Of a stretch of 32,346 bases of DNA, positions 7,969 through 16,549 are shown one piece after another. The notes under the pieces were generated by a model. The model saw nothing but the letters and a program-made list of their open reading frames with translations. It did no database searches and was not told the origin of the DNA. Origin of the DNA: a virus. The stretch is from positions 1 to 32,346 of the IMG/VR virus record IMGVR_UViG_3300020172_001354. The stretch is one strand, 5' to 3'. The translations under genes and the position numbers were made by a program. How positions within the stretch are numbered: the first letter of the stretch is position 1; each line of letters starts with the position of its first letter.

Positions 7969-9754
7969 AACAGTTAATTTAAATGTAGAAACTAACTTAG
8001 GTAGTTTAAAAAGCCAATTAAAGCAAGCGCAACGAGATGTTGAATTGTTATCCGAAAAGTTTGGCGCAACGTCTACAGAAGCTATAAACGCAGCACGAAA
8101 AGCAGCACAATTAAAAGATGCAATAGGTGACGCAAAGGCTTTGACGGATGCCTTTAATCCTGATGCTAAATTTAATGCTTTAGGTGGCGCTTTACAAGGT
8201 GTTGCAGGTGGATTTAGTGCGGTGCAGGGTGCAATGGGTTTAATCGGTGTTGAATCTAAGGATGTCGAAGCTACTTTATTGAAAGTTCAAAGTGCTATGG
8301 CTTTGTCGGAGGGTATCAATTCAGTAATGGGAGCGAAAGATGCCTTTACAAACTTAGCCGCTGTAATTGGTAGAACTGCAATAGGTCAAAAAGCTTTAAA
8401 CGTTGTTCAGGTTATAGGAACTACAGTTATGAAGGCTTTGAACTTTGTAATGAAACAAAATCCTATTCTTTTAATAGTATCAGGAATTACGGCAGCCGTT
8501 GCAGCTTTTAAATTCTTTTCAAGTTCTACAGAAACAGCAACGGAGAAAAACGAAAAATTAAACGCAAGTTTAGAAAGACAGGAAAAAGCCTTAGAAAGAA
8601 ACTCCGCAGCTATAAAACAATCAGGTGAAAATAGGTTAAAAATATTAGTTGCTCAGGGTGCAAGTGAAGAAACTATACATAATCAAACATTAAAGAATTT
8701 AAACAACGACGAAAAAGCAAGGCAAAAAAATGTTGATTTCTTAAAAGAAAAATTAGAGGAAAAAAGAGCAATTTTAAAACAAGCTTATATTGATGAAGAT
8801 GAGGAACTAATTAAGTCTGTAAAAAAAGAAATAAGCGAAACAAGAGGAAAATATTTTGAATTAGTAAATCAAAAGAAAAACAATATTACCAATATTAGAG
8901 TAGAAGAAGAAAGCTATAAAACTAAGGTAAAAAAAGACGAAGAAGAAACAACAGCAAAACAACAAGAGGAGAACAAAAAGAAAATAGCTGACAATAAAGC
9001 TAAAAATGCTAAAATTGCAGCAGACAATAAAATCGAAGCTGAAAAACATAAACAAGATTTAATTGATAATGCAAATGCTTTAAATGAAGCACTAGCAGAA
9101 AGTGATTTAGCAAGGCAAAAACAAAAAGAAGAACAAGCCGCAGCAGATGACAAAATGCGAGCAGATGGTTTGGAAAAACTTAAAGAAAATGCAAAGGCAC
9201 AATTAAAGATAAATGAAGAAGAAGCAGCAGCCGCTAAACTTTTACAAGAACAAAAAGTTCAAGCCGTTCAAAGCACACTTTCAACAATTGGAAACTTAGC
9301 CGAACTATTTGCGGGTAAATCTAGAAAACAACAGGAAACAGCTTTTAAAATTCAAAAAGCAGCAAACATAGCAAACGCAACTATAGATACTTATAAGGCT
9401 GCAACGGGTGCTTATTCATCTTTGGCTAGCATCCCCGTAGTTGGTCCCGCTTTAGGAATTGCAGCGGCAGGGGCGGCACTTACTGCAGGTTTATTAAATG
9501 TAAAGAAAATTGCATCTACAAAATTCGATGCAGGTGGCGCTACTGGTGGCGGTGGTGGTTCTAGTACTTCGGGTACTGGTGGCGGTGCAGAACCTCAAAA
9601 CGTTATAACTCCAAACTTTAATATAGTAGGAAACAACGCAACAAATCAATTAGCACAATTACAACAAGCACCAATACAAGCCTATGTAGTAAGTGGTGAA
9701 ATTTCAACTCAACAAAGCTTAGATAGAAACAGATTAAGAAACGCAACGTTATAG
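7955..9754 (+). CDS. Tail tape measure protein
   Basis: 599 residues. Residues 1-60 are helical (NLGSLKSQLKQAQRDVELLS), then an Ala/Gly-rich hydrophobic region (FNALGGALQGVAGGFSAVQG; NPILLIVSGITAAVAAFKF near 168-186), a long Lys/Glu/Ala coiled coil (about 200-430), a second hydrophobic segment (SIPVVGPALGIAAAGAALTA) and a Gly-rich linker before QAYVVSGEISTQQSLDRNR at the end. This is the organisation of tape measure proteins that set siphophage tail length and pass through the membrane. With the usual 0.15 nm per residue, tail length would be near 90 nm (inference). It lies downstream of the chaperone pair as expected, though separated from it by four larger genes. Confidence 0.85.
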   Translation: MAETKTVNLNVETNLGSLKSQLKQAQRDVELLSEKFGATSTEAINAARKAAQLKDAIGDAKALTDAFNPDAKFNALGGALQGVAGGFSAVQGAMGLIGVESKDVEATLLKVQSAMALSEGINSVMGAKDAFTNLAAVIGRTAIGQKALNVVQVIGTTVMKALNFVMKQNPILLIVSGITAAVAAFKFFSSSTETATEKNEKLNASLERQEKALERNSAAIKQSGENRLKILVAQGASEETIHNQTLKNLNNDEKARQKNVDFLKEKLEEKRAILKQAYIDEDEELIKSVKKEISETRGKYFELVNQKKNNITNIRVEEESYKTKVKKDEEETTAKQQEENKKKIADNKAKNAKIAADNKIEAEKHKQDLIDNANALNEALAESDLARQKQKEEQAAADDKMRADGLEKLKENAKAQLKINEEEAAAAKLLQEQKVQAVQSTLSTIGNLAELFAGKSRKQQETAFKIQKAANIANATIDTYKAATGAYSSLASIPVVGPALGIAAAGAALTAGLLNVKKIASTKFDAGGATGGGGGSSTSGTGGGAEPQNVITPNFNIVGNNATNQLAQLQQAPIQAYVVSGEISTQQSLDRNRLRNATL

Positions 9755-9758
9755 AATT

Positions 9759-10349
9759 ATGAAAAAAGAACTACAAACAATTGAACTTACAATTAAAGAC
9801 GAGCTAAAAGAAGGTGTATTCGCAATAAGTTTTGTCGATGCCCCTGCCATAGAAGAAGATTTCATTATGTTAAATGCTTTAAAAGTTGAATTAAAGGTTG
9901 TTAACGACGAAAAAAGGGAGGTTATAGGACTTGCTTTAGTGCCAAATAAGAAGATATTAAGACGTAAAAACGATGTAGAATTTAATATTGAGTTTTCAGA
10001 ACAAACAATTGAGAAAGTTCAGGAGCTTTACATGAAGAATTTACGAGCAAATAACGTTACAATAGACCACGAAAAGCCTGTTAACGGAGTATCTTTAATT
10101 GAAAGTTGGATAGTTGAAGACCCTAAAAATGATAAATCAAATATATATGGCTTAAATGCCGTTAAGGGTGCGTGGGTAGTTAAGATGAAAATCTATAATG
10201 ATGAAGTTTACGAGGGTGTAAAGTTAGGTAAATTCAACGGATTTTCAATAGAAGGAATGTTTGACGGATTAGACCAACTTAAAATGAGTGAACAAACAGA
10301 AGAAGAAAAATTGATTGAAGAAATTAAAGATTTGTTATCTAAATTATGA
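9759..10349 (+). CDS. XkdF-type prohead serine protease
   Basis: 196 residues. Contains VTIDHEKPVNGVSLIESW (H104), then KGAWVVKMKI and KFNGFSIEGMF (S163), matching the spacing of His and Ser in XkdF/S78-like phage proteases. Such enzymes cleave scaffold and capsid proteins during head maturation. The N-terminal line GVFAISFVDAPAIEEDF is also typical of the family. It precedes the scaffold and capsid genes. The acidic C-terminus (EQTEEEKLIEEIKDLL) could act as a short scaffold-like tail. Confidence 0.85.
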   Translation: MKKELQTIELTIKDELKEGVFAISFVDAPAIEEDFIMLNALKVELKVVNDEKREVIGLALVPNKKILRRKNDVEFNIEFSEQTIEKVQELYMKNLRANNVTIDHEKPVNGVSLIESWIVEDPKNDKSNIYGLNAVKGAWVVKMKIYNDEVYEGVKLGKFNGFSIEGMFDGLDQLKMSEQTEEEKLIEEIKDLLSKL

Positions 10350-10585
10350 TTGATTTAAATTATAATAGGCGGTTTAAAGAAACTAATAGTATAGATCATA
10401 CTGACTATATTTATTACGACAACGGTACACAAATTTTACAACGTATATCTTATACAGATTTTAAAACAAATACTTACAATACTATTTTAAATGGCGGTGT
10501 AAATAATATAGATGAGGACGTGCCACAGTTAATAGGTGGTTTTCATGGAGTATCAAAAAATTCAAATACATTAAATAATGAATAA
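10346..10585 (+). CDS. Hypothetical virion-block protein (79 aa)
   Basis: ATGA overlap with the protease gene and an 8-base overlap with the next gene, so translated with them. Tyr/Asn/Asp-rich and strand-like (DYIYYDNGTQILQRISY), no recognised domain. Ends in an Asn/Ser-rich segment. Probably a small structural protein, by context only. Confidence 0.6.
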   Translation: MIDLNYNRRFKETNSIDHTDYIYYDNGTQILQRISYTDFKTNTYNTILNGGVNNIDEDVPQLIGGFHGVSKNSNTLNNE

Positions 10586-11609
10586 CGAAACAAGGAGAAT
10601 ATTAATAAAAAAGGGTACAGGAATTGCAACAGTTCCGAGTAGTTCGGATCATTCAGATGGGACGTGGATATCTACTGATATTTATATAGGCGAGTTCTAT
10701 ATGAATACTACAAATGGAAAAATTTACACACGTACGGCAACAGGAATTGAAGAAATTATTTACGATGTTGCAGACTTTGAAGTTTTAGCAAATAAAGCGA
10801 CAAATTTTACCACAATAAACAACACTAAATACCCAACAACACAAGCGGTTGAAAACCAAATTGATGCTAAATTATTAGCTGAGAATTATTGGATAGTTGG
10901 AAGTTCAGAAATCGCAAGAGGTTATAGAGCGCAACACAACTCAACAACTATTATAGCCGAAAATATAGCGACAGGAACTTTACAAGGGACATCTACAGCG
11001 GTTGCAATTTCAAATACTTCTATTCAAACTAAAAAAACACGTTTAAAAATTGGAGTTTCAACTCCTGCTGCAAATGGTATTTGTGGATATCGTTCGACAA
11101 GTGCTTTTAATCTTATAAATGTAGGTTGGAGGATGACTGTAGGTTTTGGAGTTTCGGACACTGCCTTTAATTCGGGCGCTCGACAATTTTATGGTATGAC
11201 TGCAAACACTGCTTCATTAGGTTTATCTTCAACCGTAACAGTTGAAAGTTTGGTAAACATAGTAGGTATTGGATCAGATGCTGCAGATACTAACTTACAA
11301 ATATTTCATAACGATGGTACAGGAACGGCTACAAAAATAGATTTAGGAATTAATTTTCCTGCAAATCGTACAAGTGGAGCGGCTGCTACTGATTTCTTTG
11401 TTATGGATTTATACAATCCTTTTAATTCATCTAATGTTTATTATAAGGTAGTTTCATTGGAAAATAATTATACAGCTACAGGATCAATAACAACAAATTT
11501 ACCAAGTGATACAACACCAATAACAATACAGGCTTGTAGAACGTCGGGTGCGTCTTCAAATGCTTGTAGCTTTGATATTAGTCAATTAACTTTAAATTGT
11601 TTATCATGA
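10578..11609 (+). CDS. Hypothetical surface/appendage virion protein (343 aa)
   Basis: Thr/Ser/Ala/Asn-rich, strand-rich protein. The N-terminus contains YIGEFYMNTTNGKIYTRT, the 'G-x-x-Y-x-x-x-x-x-G-x-x-Y-x-R' pattern often found where tail spike or decoration proteins attach. The C-terminal 200 residues (GWRMTVGFGVSDTAFNSGAR and onwards) look like a compact beta fold similar to receptor-binding or head-fibre modules. Placed between protease and scaffold, it may decorate the head rather than the tail; this is inference. Confidence 0.5.
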   Translation: MNNETRRILIKKGTGIATVPSSSDHSDGTWISTDIYIGEFYMNTTNGKIYTRTATGIEEIIYDVADFEVLANKATNFTTINNTKYPTTQAVENQIDAKLLAENYWIVGSSEIARGYRAQHNSTTIIAENIATGTLQGTSTAVAISNTSIQTKKTRLKIGVSTPAANGICGYRSTSAFNLINVGWRMTVGFGVSDTAFNSGARQFYGMTANTASLGLSSTVTVESLVNIVGIGSDAADTNLQIFHNDGTGTATKIDLGINFPANRTSGAAATDFFVMDLYNPFNSSNVYYKVVSLENNYTATGSITTNLPSDTTPITIQACRTSGASSNACSFDISQLTLNCLS

Positions 11610-11755
11610 TAGAAGTAATCCAAGAAATAAGGGGTTCTTATACCTATGTAGAAAGTAGTTATTTAAATGTTATTAAAATAGGTAACGAGGTTTTAAATGC
11701 AGATGTAACAAGCGAAATAACTATACAAGAGAATATGATAAATGATTACATTTAA
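11606..11755 (+). CDS. Small hypothetical protein (49 aa)
   Basis: ATGA overlap with the preceding 343-residue gene (11606-11609). Sequence begins MIEVIQEIRGSYTYVES and ends QENMINDYI. Strand-like, acidic, no signal or membrane segment. It is the last gene before a 62-base gap that carries the shared ACAAAT/CGTTAA motif, so it probably ends the upstream translation unit. Confidence 0.6.
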   Translation: MIEVIQEIRGSYTYVESSYLNVIKIGNEVLNADVTSEITIQENMINDYI

Positions 11756-11788
11756 TTGTAAATCAATAAGTTAAGTAAATAAATAGAA

Positions 11789-11811
11789 ACAAATATAAAT
11801 TTAATCGTTAA
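11789..11811 (+). promoter_or_regulatory. Late-unit motif copy 1 (ACAAAT-N11-CGTTAA), possible phage promoter
   Basis: ACAAAT at 11789-11794 and CGTTAA at 11806-11811, six bases before the ATG at 11818. Same pair at nearly the same spacing precedes the genes at 14266 and 17085. It does not match the host TTG/TAnnTTTG form. Could be a phage-specific promoter giving a very short leader, an operator, or an upstream translation enhancer. Confidence 0.45.
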
Positions 11812-11817
11812 AATGGT

Positions 11818-12384
11818 ATGAACAAAGAAGTAAAAAAAGCAATTAAAACATTAAAAACATTTTTGGGAATGGAGACAAAATTAGAGGATATGCCTTTAGC
11901 AGATGGAATGACTACAATTCAGGCGGATATGTTTGAAGTAGGCGAAGCGGTTTTTATCGTCGTTGAAGATGCGGAGCCAGTACCTTTGCCAGTTGGAGAA
12001 TACGAGTTAGCAGATGGTCGTATTTTAGTTGTAGAAGTTGAGGGAGTTATCGCAGCAATTAATGAAGTTGAAGAAGAAGTTGAAGTTGTAGAGCCAACAG
12101 AAGTTCCTGTAGAAGCTGAAAAAGTAGCGCCACAACAAACTACTGCAAAAAAGATTATTAGATCAACGGTTGAGGAGCAACATTTTTCAAAGTTAAATGC
12201 TAAAATTGAAGAATTAGAAGCTAAGATTTTGGAACTTTCAAAAGTTAATGAAGTAGTTGAGGATGTTGTAGAATTGGATGAGGTTAAACCAATTAAGCAC
12301 AACCCTGAAAACAAAAGTAAAAACAATACTCCGTTAACTCCATTAGAACGTTACAGAGAAATTAAAAGTAGGATGAATGGATAA
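11818..12384 (+). CDS. Probable capsid scaffolding protein
   Basis: 188 residues, strongly acidic in the middle (runs of Glu/Val, about residues 70-105) with a helical or coiled-coil C-terminal part (KLNAKIEELEAKILELSK) and a basic C-terminal tail (PLTPLERYREIKSRMNG). The N-terminal half has LPVGEYELADGRILVVEVEG, a pattern common just upstream of capsid genes in Bacteroidota phages. An acidic body plus a basic C-terminal helix beside the capsid gene and downstream of a protease is what a scaffold needs. A minor head protein is the alternative. Confidence 0.6.
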   Translation: MNKEVKKAIKTLKTFLGMETKLEDMPLADGMTTIQADMFEVGEAVFIVVEDAEPVPLPVGEYELADGRILVVEVEGVIAAINEVEEEVEVVEPTEVPVEAEKVAPQQTTAKKIIRSTVEEQHFSKLNAKIEELEAKILELSKVNEVVEDVVELDEVKPIKHNPENKSKNNTPLTPLERYREIKSRMNG

Positions 12385-12544
12385 GTTTGTAAATCCATTT
12401 GAAACAGGTGTTAATTACGATATGTTCTTAAAAGCATTAGGAACAAAAACCGTAAAATTATACTGCAAAGGAAAATTAACCGAAGAGCAAATAGAATGGT
12501 TAATAGAAGATTTGAAACATTATAAATTAAATAAAAACAAATAA
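12377..12544 (+). CDS. Small conserved capsid-adjacent protein (55 aa)
   Basis: Overlaps the scaffold candidate by 8 bases and ends 3 bases before the capsid ATG. Sequence MDKFVNPFETGVNYDMFLKA, then LYCKGKLTEEQIEWLIEDL, suggests a short helical protein. Similar short 'K-x-x-L-T-x-E-Q-I-x-W-L' proteins are, to my recollection, common before the capsid gene in Bacteroidota phages; function unknown. Confidence 0.65.
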   Translation: MDKFVNPFETGVNYDMFLKALGTKTVKLYCKGKLTEEQIEWLIEDLKHYKLNKNK

Positions 12545-12547
12545 ACA

Positions 12548-13564
12548 ATGGCAATTAATTACACAAGTGTGGATTTTCGTGGAAAAGCTGCGGAACCAAT
12601 TTTGGAAGAAGTATTATTCGCAAACAAAACGGTATCAGAGGGATATGTAACTTTTGCAACGGATATCAAAGCAGGAACAATCATCACCGAAGCAGGTGTT
12701 GACGTTACAGCACAGTTATATACTGGTTCAGCTTTGTCTAGTTCAGGTTCTATGAACGTTACAGATAGAATTGTAACTCCTACAAAATTAGAGTACAAAC
12801 AAACTTTCTTACAAGAAGCTTTAAGAGCAGGTCGTTTTGGTCGTTCAATGAACCCAGGAGCGTGGAATATTGAAAGTTCAGAATTTGCATCTACAGTATT
12901 AGCGCAATATGCACCTAATATTTCTCAAGATGCTGAAAATATCTTTTGGGGTGGTATTACTTCGGCTACAAAATCAGCAATTGCAGGTTTAACTCCTGGA
13001 GCTGGTCAAGGTTCTATGACTGCTGCAACTCAAACAGCAGTAGCTTCTATTACTGCAGGTTTAGTGGATGGTGTTTTTGCTAAGGTTTTGTATGACAATT
13101 CAGCTTTAGGTTCTTATATTAAAGTAACAGGAACAACTGTGACGGCTTCAAACATTGCTGCTCAAATGGCACTTATTTATGCTGCTATTCCTGCTGAAAA
13201 TTTAGCAGATACAGTTTCACCAACTGCTATTTATTGCCCAAGAGCATGGAGACAATTAGCGAGAATTGCTAACAACTCTGTAGGTGCAGCACAACAAGTT
13301 AACTTTGAGTTTGACGGATCAGGTGCAGATGCTAAATGTTTCTACAACGGTGTTGAAATGATTTTCGTACCAACTCCTAACAATTTAATGGCATACGCTC
13401 AAAGAAAAGCGGCTATCATGTGGTTAACTGATTTGACTGATGACTTGGTTAAATTTGAGGTTGGAAAACTTACTGCAGATGCAGATGTTCAATTCGTAAG
13501 ATCTATCTACACTTTAGCTGCTCACGTAGGTCAAGCTTCAAAAGGTGTTCTTTACGGAGGATAG
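12548..13564 (+). CDS. Major capsid protein
   Basis: 338 residues, a normal size for HK97-fold capsid proteins of small siphophages. The sequence is Ala/Thr/Gly-rich with a long helical segment (LEYKQTFLQEALRAGRFGRS), a conserved-looking ISQDAENIFWGG region, and a C-terminal strand set (GKLTADADVQFVRSIYTLAA). Codons look more biased and somewhat less AT-rich than in neighbours, as expected for a very highly expressed gene, and a strong intrinsic terminator follows at once. Scaffold and protease genes lie upstream and the tail tube candidate downstream. No large N-terminal delta domain is evident. Confidence 0.8.
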   Translation: MAINYTSVDFRGKAAEPILEEVLFANKTVSEGYVTFATDIKAGTIITEAGVDVTAQLYTGSALSSSGSMNVTDRIVTPTKLEYKQTFLQEALRAGRFGRSMNPGAWNIESSEFASTVLAQYAPNISQDAENIFWGGITSATKSAIAGLTPGAGQGSMTAATQTAVASITAGLVDGVFAKVLYDNSALGSYIKVTGTTVTASNIAAQMALIYAAIPAENLADTVSPTAIYCPRAWRQLARIANNSVGAAQQVNFEFDGSGADAKCFYNGVEMIFVPTPNNLMAYAQRKAAIMWLTDLTDDLVKFEVGKLTADADVQFVRSIYTLAAHVGQASKGVLYGG

Positions 13565-13587
13565 GAATTAAATTAAATTAATAATCT

Positions 13588-13618
13588 AAGGGTGGTGAGA
13601 AATACGCCACCCTTTTTT
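13588..13618 (+). terminator. Intrinsic terminator after the major capsid gene
   Basis: Stem GGGTGGTG (13590-13597) with CGCCACCC (13605-13612), one G-U pair, 7-base loop, extended by two A-T pairs, then six T (13613-13618). It lies 23 bases after the capsid stop and would limit read-through to the tail tube gene and cap the abundant capsid message. Confidence 0.9.
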
Positions 13619-13631
13619 AATACAAAAAATT

Positions 13632-14180
13632 ATGGCTTGTACAATAGCAGCAGGAAGAATAGAACAATGTAAAGATAGTGTATCAGGATTAAAAGCGATA
13701 TACTTTATCAATTACCAAATTGAAAAAAGTCACGTAACATATGATGTTACAAATACAGATTTAATAACGGCGGTTACGAATGTAGATAGTTTGTATAAAT
13801 ACGAGTTAAAATCTACAGAAAATTCATTTGAACAAACTATTAATTCAGACAGAAATAACGGAACTACTTATTTCACTCAGACGTTAAATGTTAAGTTGAA
13901 AAAACAAGACATTGCAACGTCAAAAAATGTGAAATTATTAGCTTATGCACGTCCTCACATAGTAGTTCAAACTAATTCAGGTCAATTCTTTTTAATGGGT
14001 TTAAATCATGGAGCAGATTTGACTGCTGGAGCGCTTAGTTCAGGTGGTGCAATGGCTGATTTTAACGGTTACTCAATGACTTTTGAAGCTATGGAGGAAT
14101 GTTATGCAAACTTTTTAAATGCAGCGACTGAGAGTGCAATGGTTGCGTTATTTACTTCGGCTACTTTAGTAGTAGGATAG
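13632..14180 (+). CDS. Probable major tail (tube) protein
   Basis: 182 residues, strand-rich. Starts MACTIAAGRIEQCKDSVSG; a 'C-T-x-x-A-G-x-x-x-x-C-K-D' start, then TTYFTQTLNVKLKKQD, LLAYARPHIVVQTNSG, FFLMGLNHGADL and GYSMTFEAMEE, a pattern known to me from presumed tail tube proteins of Bacteroidota phages. Located between two strong terminators right after the capsid gene, as befits a very abundant structural protein. Absence of any other tube-sized candidate near the tail genes supports the call. Confidence 0.65.
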   Translation: MACTIAAGRIEQCKDSVSGLKAIYFINYQIEKSHVTYDVTNTDLITAVTNVDSLYKYELKSTENSFEQTINSDRNNGTTYFTQTLNVKLKKQDIATSKNVKLLAYARPHIVVQTNSGQFFLMGLNHGADLTAGALSSGGAMADFNGYSMTFEAMEECYANFLNAATESAMVALFTSATLVVG

Positions 14181-14200
14181 TTAATAAATGATTGATATTA

Positions 14201-14231
14201 AGGCTCTGCAGAAATGTAGAGCTTTTTTTTT
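14201..14231 (+). terminator. Intrinsic terminator after the tail tube gene
   Basis: Stem GCTCTGCA (14203-14210) with TGTAGAGC (14215-14222), one G-U pair, a GAAA tetraloop (14211-14214) and nine T (14223-14231). A textbook strong terminator isolating the tail tube gene from the portal operon. Confidence 0.93.
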
Positions 14232-14235
14232 GAAT

Positions 14236-14259
14236 ACAAATTTTGAAATAATACGTTAA
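14236..14259 (+). promoter_or_regulatory. Late-unit motif copy 2 (ACAAAT-N12-CGTTAA), possible phage promoter
   Basis: ACAAAT at 14236-14241 and CGTTAA at 14254-14259, six bases before the ATG at 14266. It starts only five bases after the T-tract of a strong terminator, exactly where a new promoter is needed to express the portal operon. This placement is the best argument that the motif is a promoter and not merely a translation signal. Confidence 0.5.
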
Positions 14260-14265
14260 ATTGAT

Positions 14266-14685
14266 ATGATTATATTGACAACGGAAACAACGGAGCAAAC
14301 TTTTAATTTTATTCCTAGAAATAAGGACATAGATTTTGACGTTTTCCCTGTTAGAGATGAACAAAGCAATGAAATTGTAAACATACTAGTTAATAATTCA
14401 GCAGGAACGAGCTATAATAAGCTATCAATAACAGATGAACAAACTAATATAACTACTGAATTAGACATTATTAGTAGTTATGCAGGAGAATACTATCATA
14501 CAATTACAAGTGAATTTGAATTAATTGAAGGACACTTTTATATGATACGAGTTTATAGAGATAGTATAACACAAACTAGATTTTTAGGTAAAGTTTTTTG
14601 TACGGATCAAAGTTTACCATACAAAATTACAGATGGAGTTTATAATCAAACAACAAGTGAAAACGATTTTATAATATATGAGTAA
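14266..14685 (+). CDS. Hypothetical virion-block protein (139 aa)
   Basis: First gene after the tail tube terminator. Strand-rich (FNFIPRNKDIDFDVFPVRDE; GHFYMIRVYRDSITQTRFLG), resembling a small beta-sandwich. Its last 8 bases overlap the portal gene start. No catalytic residues or membrane segments. Could be a small tail or head accessory protein made together with the portal. Confidence 0.6.
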   Translation: MIILTTETTEQTFNFIPRNKDIDFDVFPVRDEQSNEIVNILVNNSAGTSYNKLSITDEQTNITTELDIISSYAGEYYHTITSEFELIEGHFYMIRVYRDSITQTRFLGKVFCTDQSLPYKITDGVYNQTTSENDFIIYE

Positions 14686-16549
14686 TATAAAACAAACGCA
14701 AGTTATCGAATTAAGTCAATACACAACTCCCGTAATTACTGAACAACGTAATGAGGGTTGGGTTGACTTTGGTAAAAAGAACGATTACTATCAATTCTTA
14801 ATAGATAGATTTCAAAATTCAGCTACAAATAACGCAGTAATAAATAACATTTGTAAACTTATTTATGGACGTGGAATTACAGCATTAGACGCTAGTAAAA
14901 AACCAATTGATTATGCTAACTTTTTGAGTTTAGTTTCAAGTGATGACATTAAAAGAATAATTAGCGACACTAAAATGTTAGGTCAAAGTGCTATTCAAGT
15001 TCATTACAACGCAAAAAGAGAGGTTGTTAAATTTATGCACTTGCCTGTTAATTTAATTCGTTCAGAAAAGTGCAATGAAGATGGTGAAATATTAGGTTAC
15101 TACTATTCTGACAATTGGCAAAAAACAAGAGAGTATAAGCCTATTAGATACGATGCTTTTGGAACGTCTAAAAGTGAGGTTGAAATTCTAATGATACAGC
15201 CCTATTCAGCAGGAATGAAGTACTATAGTTATGTTGATTATCAAGGCGCACTTGATTACTGTATGTTAGAGGAAAAAGTAAGCGAATACCTTATAAATGA
15301 GGTTAGTAACTCCTTTGCACCTACGACTATCATAAATTTTAATAACGGACAAGCTTCACCAGAACAAAAAAGACAAATATCAGAGGACGTTACAGATAAA
15401 TTAACAGGTTCGACAGGTAAGAAAGTAATTATTTCATTTAACGATAACCCCGAAGCGAAAACAACTATTGATACTATTCAACTTCAAAAGGCTGCAGATC
15501 AATATCAGTATTTAAGTGAAGAAAGTAGAAATAAAATATTAGTAGGTCATAACGTTACAAGTCCATTACTTTTTGGAATAGCAACTTCAACAGGTTTTAG
15601 TTCAAATGCAGATGAGTTAAAGAACAGTGCTATATTATTTGACAATATGGTAATAAGACCATACCAGGAATTAATAGTTGAGGCATTCGATAAAATACTA
15701 GCAGTAAATAACATTAGTTTAAACCTTGAATTCGTACCGTTACAACCTTTAGATAGTTCAGGAGAACTTGCAAGCGGTGGATCTAAAAGAATTATTGACG
15801 GTATTAATAGTTTATCTCCATTAGTTGCTAATAAAGTACTTGAAAGTATGACAGCAAATGAGATACGTGGATTAGTTGGTTTAAATCCCGAACAAGGTGG
15901 AAGCGATTTACAGCCTTCAACAACTACGACACTATCAGAAATATTCGATTTTGAAAGTTTAGGAGAAGAAATAAACGATGAATGGCTTTTAGTAGATAGT
16001 CGTAAAGTTGATTACGATTTGGAGGATGAATTAGATAATGAATTAGAAAACTTAATACCTAAAAAATCATTTTTAGCTAAACTAGTAAGTACAGGAACTG
16101 CGAGAGGTAACGCAAAAAGTGAACAAGACGGAAAAATCTTTAAAACTAGATATCGTTATGCAGGTGATAAACCTGGTGAACGTGCTTTTTGTGTTAAAAT
16201 GTCGCAACAAAATAAAGTATATCGTAAAGAAGATATTATTCAAATGAGTAATACTGATTTGGGAGATAGCTATACTAATAAAGATGGCAGAGTTATAGGT
16301 TGGGGGCCAAATGGAGCTACAAAATTCGACAGATTTATTTGGAAAGGCGGAGGTAACTGTCACCATTACTGGGTTAGAGAGACTTATTTAAAGAAATCAG
16401 ATGTAAATTCTCCACTAGCGAAAAAATATACAGCAGCAGAAAGTCGTAAAATGGGGGAAATTGCACCCGTAAATGATTCAAGAGTTTATCAAAAACCTAT
16501 AGACATGCCTTATAACGGATTTTTACCAACAAATAAACGCTTTAAATAA
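14678..16549 (+). CDS. Portal protein with C-terminal Cys/His domain
   Basis: 623 residues. Residues 1 to about 420 fit a portal: VDFGKKNDYYQFLIDRF near the start, a helical SATNNAVINNICKLIYG segment, VKFMHLPVNLIRSEK, QLQKAADQYQYLSEESRNKI, and SSNADELKNSAILFDNMVI before an acidic stretch. Portals form the ring through which DNA enters the head. The C-terminal part (about 475-575) is a separate module: RYRYAGDKPGERAFCVKM, YRKEDIIQMS, then FDRFIWKGGGNCHHYWVRE. This Cys/His-rich domain resembles the extra domain carried by some head morphogenesis proteins; it may bind metal or act after ejection. The gene is unusual in lying about 12 kb downstream of terL. Confidence 0.8.
   Translation: MSNIKQTQVIELSQYTTPVITEQRNEGWVDFGKKNDYYQFLIDRFQNSATNNAVINNICKLIYGRGITALDASKKPIDYANFLSLVSSDDIKRIISDTKMLGQSAIQVHYNAKREVVKFMHLPVNLIRSEKCNEDGEILGYYYSDNWQKTREYKPIRYDAFGTSKSEVEILMIQPYSAGMKYYSYVDYQGALDYCMLEEKVSEYLINEVSNSFAPTTIINFNNGQASPEQKRQISEDVTDKLTGSTGKKVIISFNDNPEAKTTIDTIQLQKAADQYQYLSEESRNKILVGHNVTSPLLFGIATSTGFSSNADELKNSAILFDNMVIRPYQELIVEAFDKILAVNNISLNLEFVPLQPLDSSGELASGGSKRIIDGINSLSPLVANKVLESMTANEIRGLVGLNPEQGGSDLQPSTTTTLSEIFDFESLGEEINDEWLLVDSRKVDYDLEDELDNELENLIPKKSFLAKLVSTGTARGNAKSEQDGKIFKTRYRYAGDKPGERAFCVKMSQQNKVYRKEDIIQMSNTDLGDSYTNKDGRVIGWGPNGATKFDRFIWKGGGNCHHYWVRETYLKKSDVNSPLAKKYTAAESRKMGEIAPVNDSRVYQKPIDMPYNGFLPTNKRFK

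Noticed and set aside
11919-12326. Long open frame on the - strand (about 135 codons)
   Set aside because: It is antisense to the acidic scaffold gene; repetitive Glu/Val codons give Ser/Thr-rich antisense translation without stops. No other gene is on the - strand.
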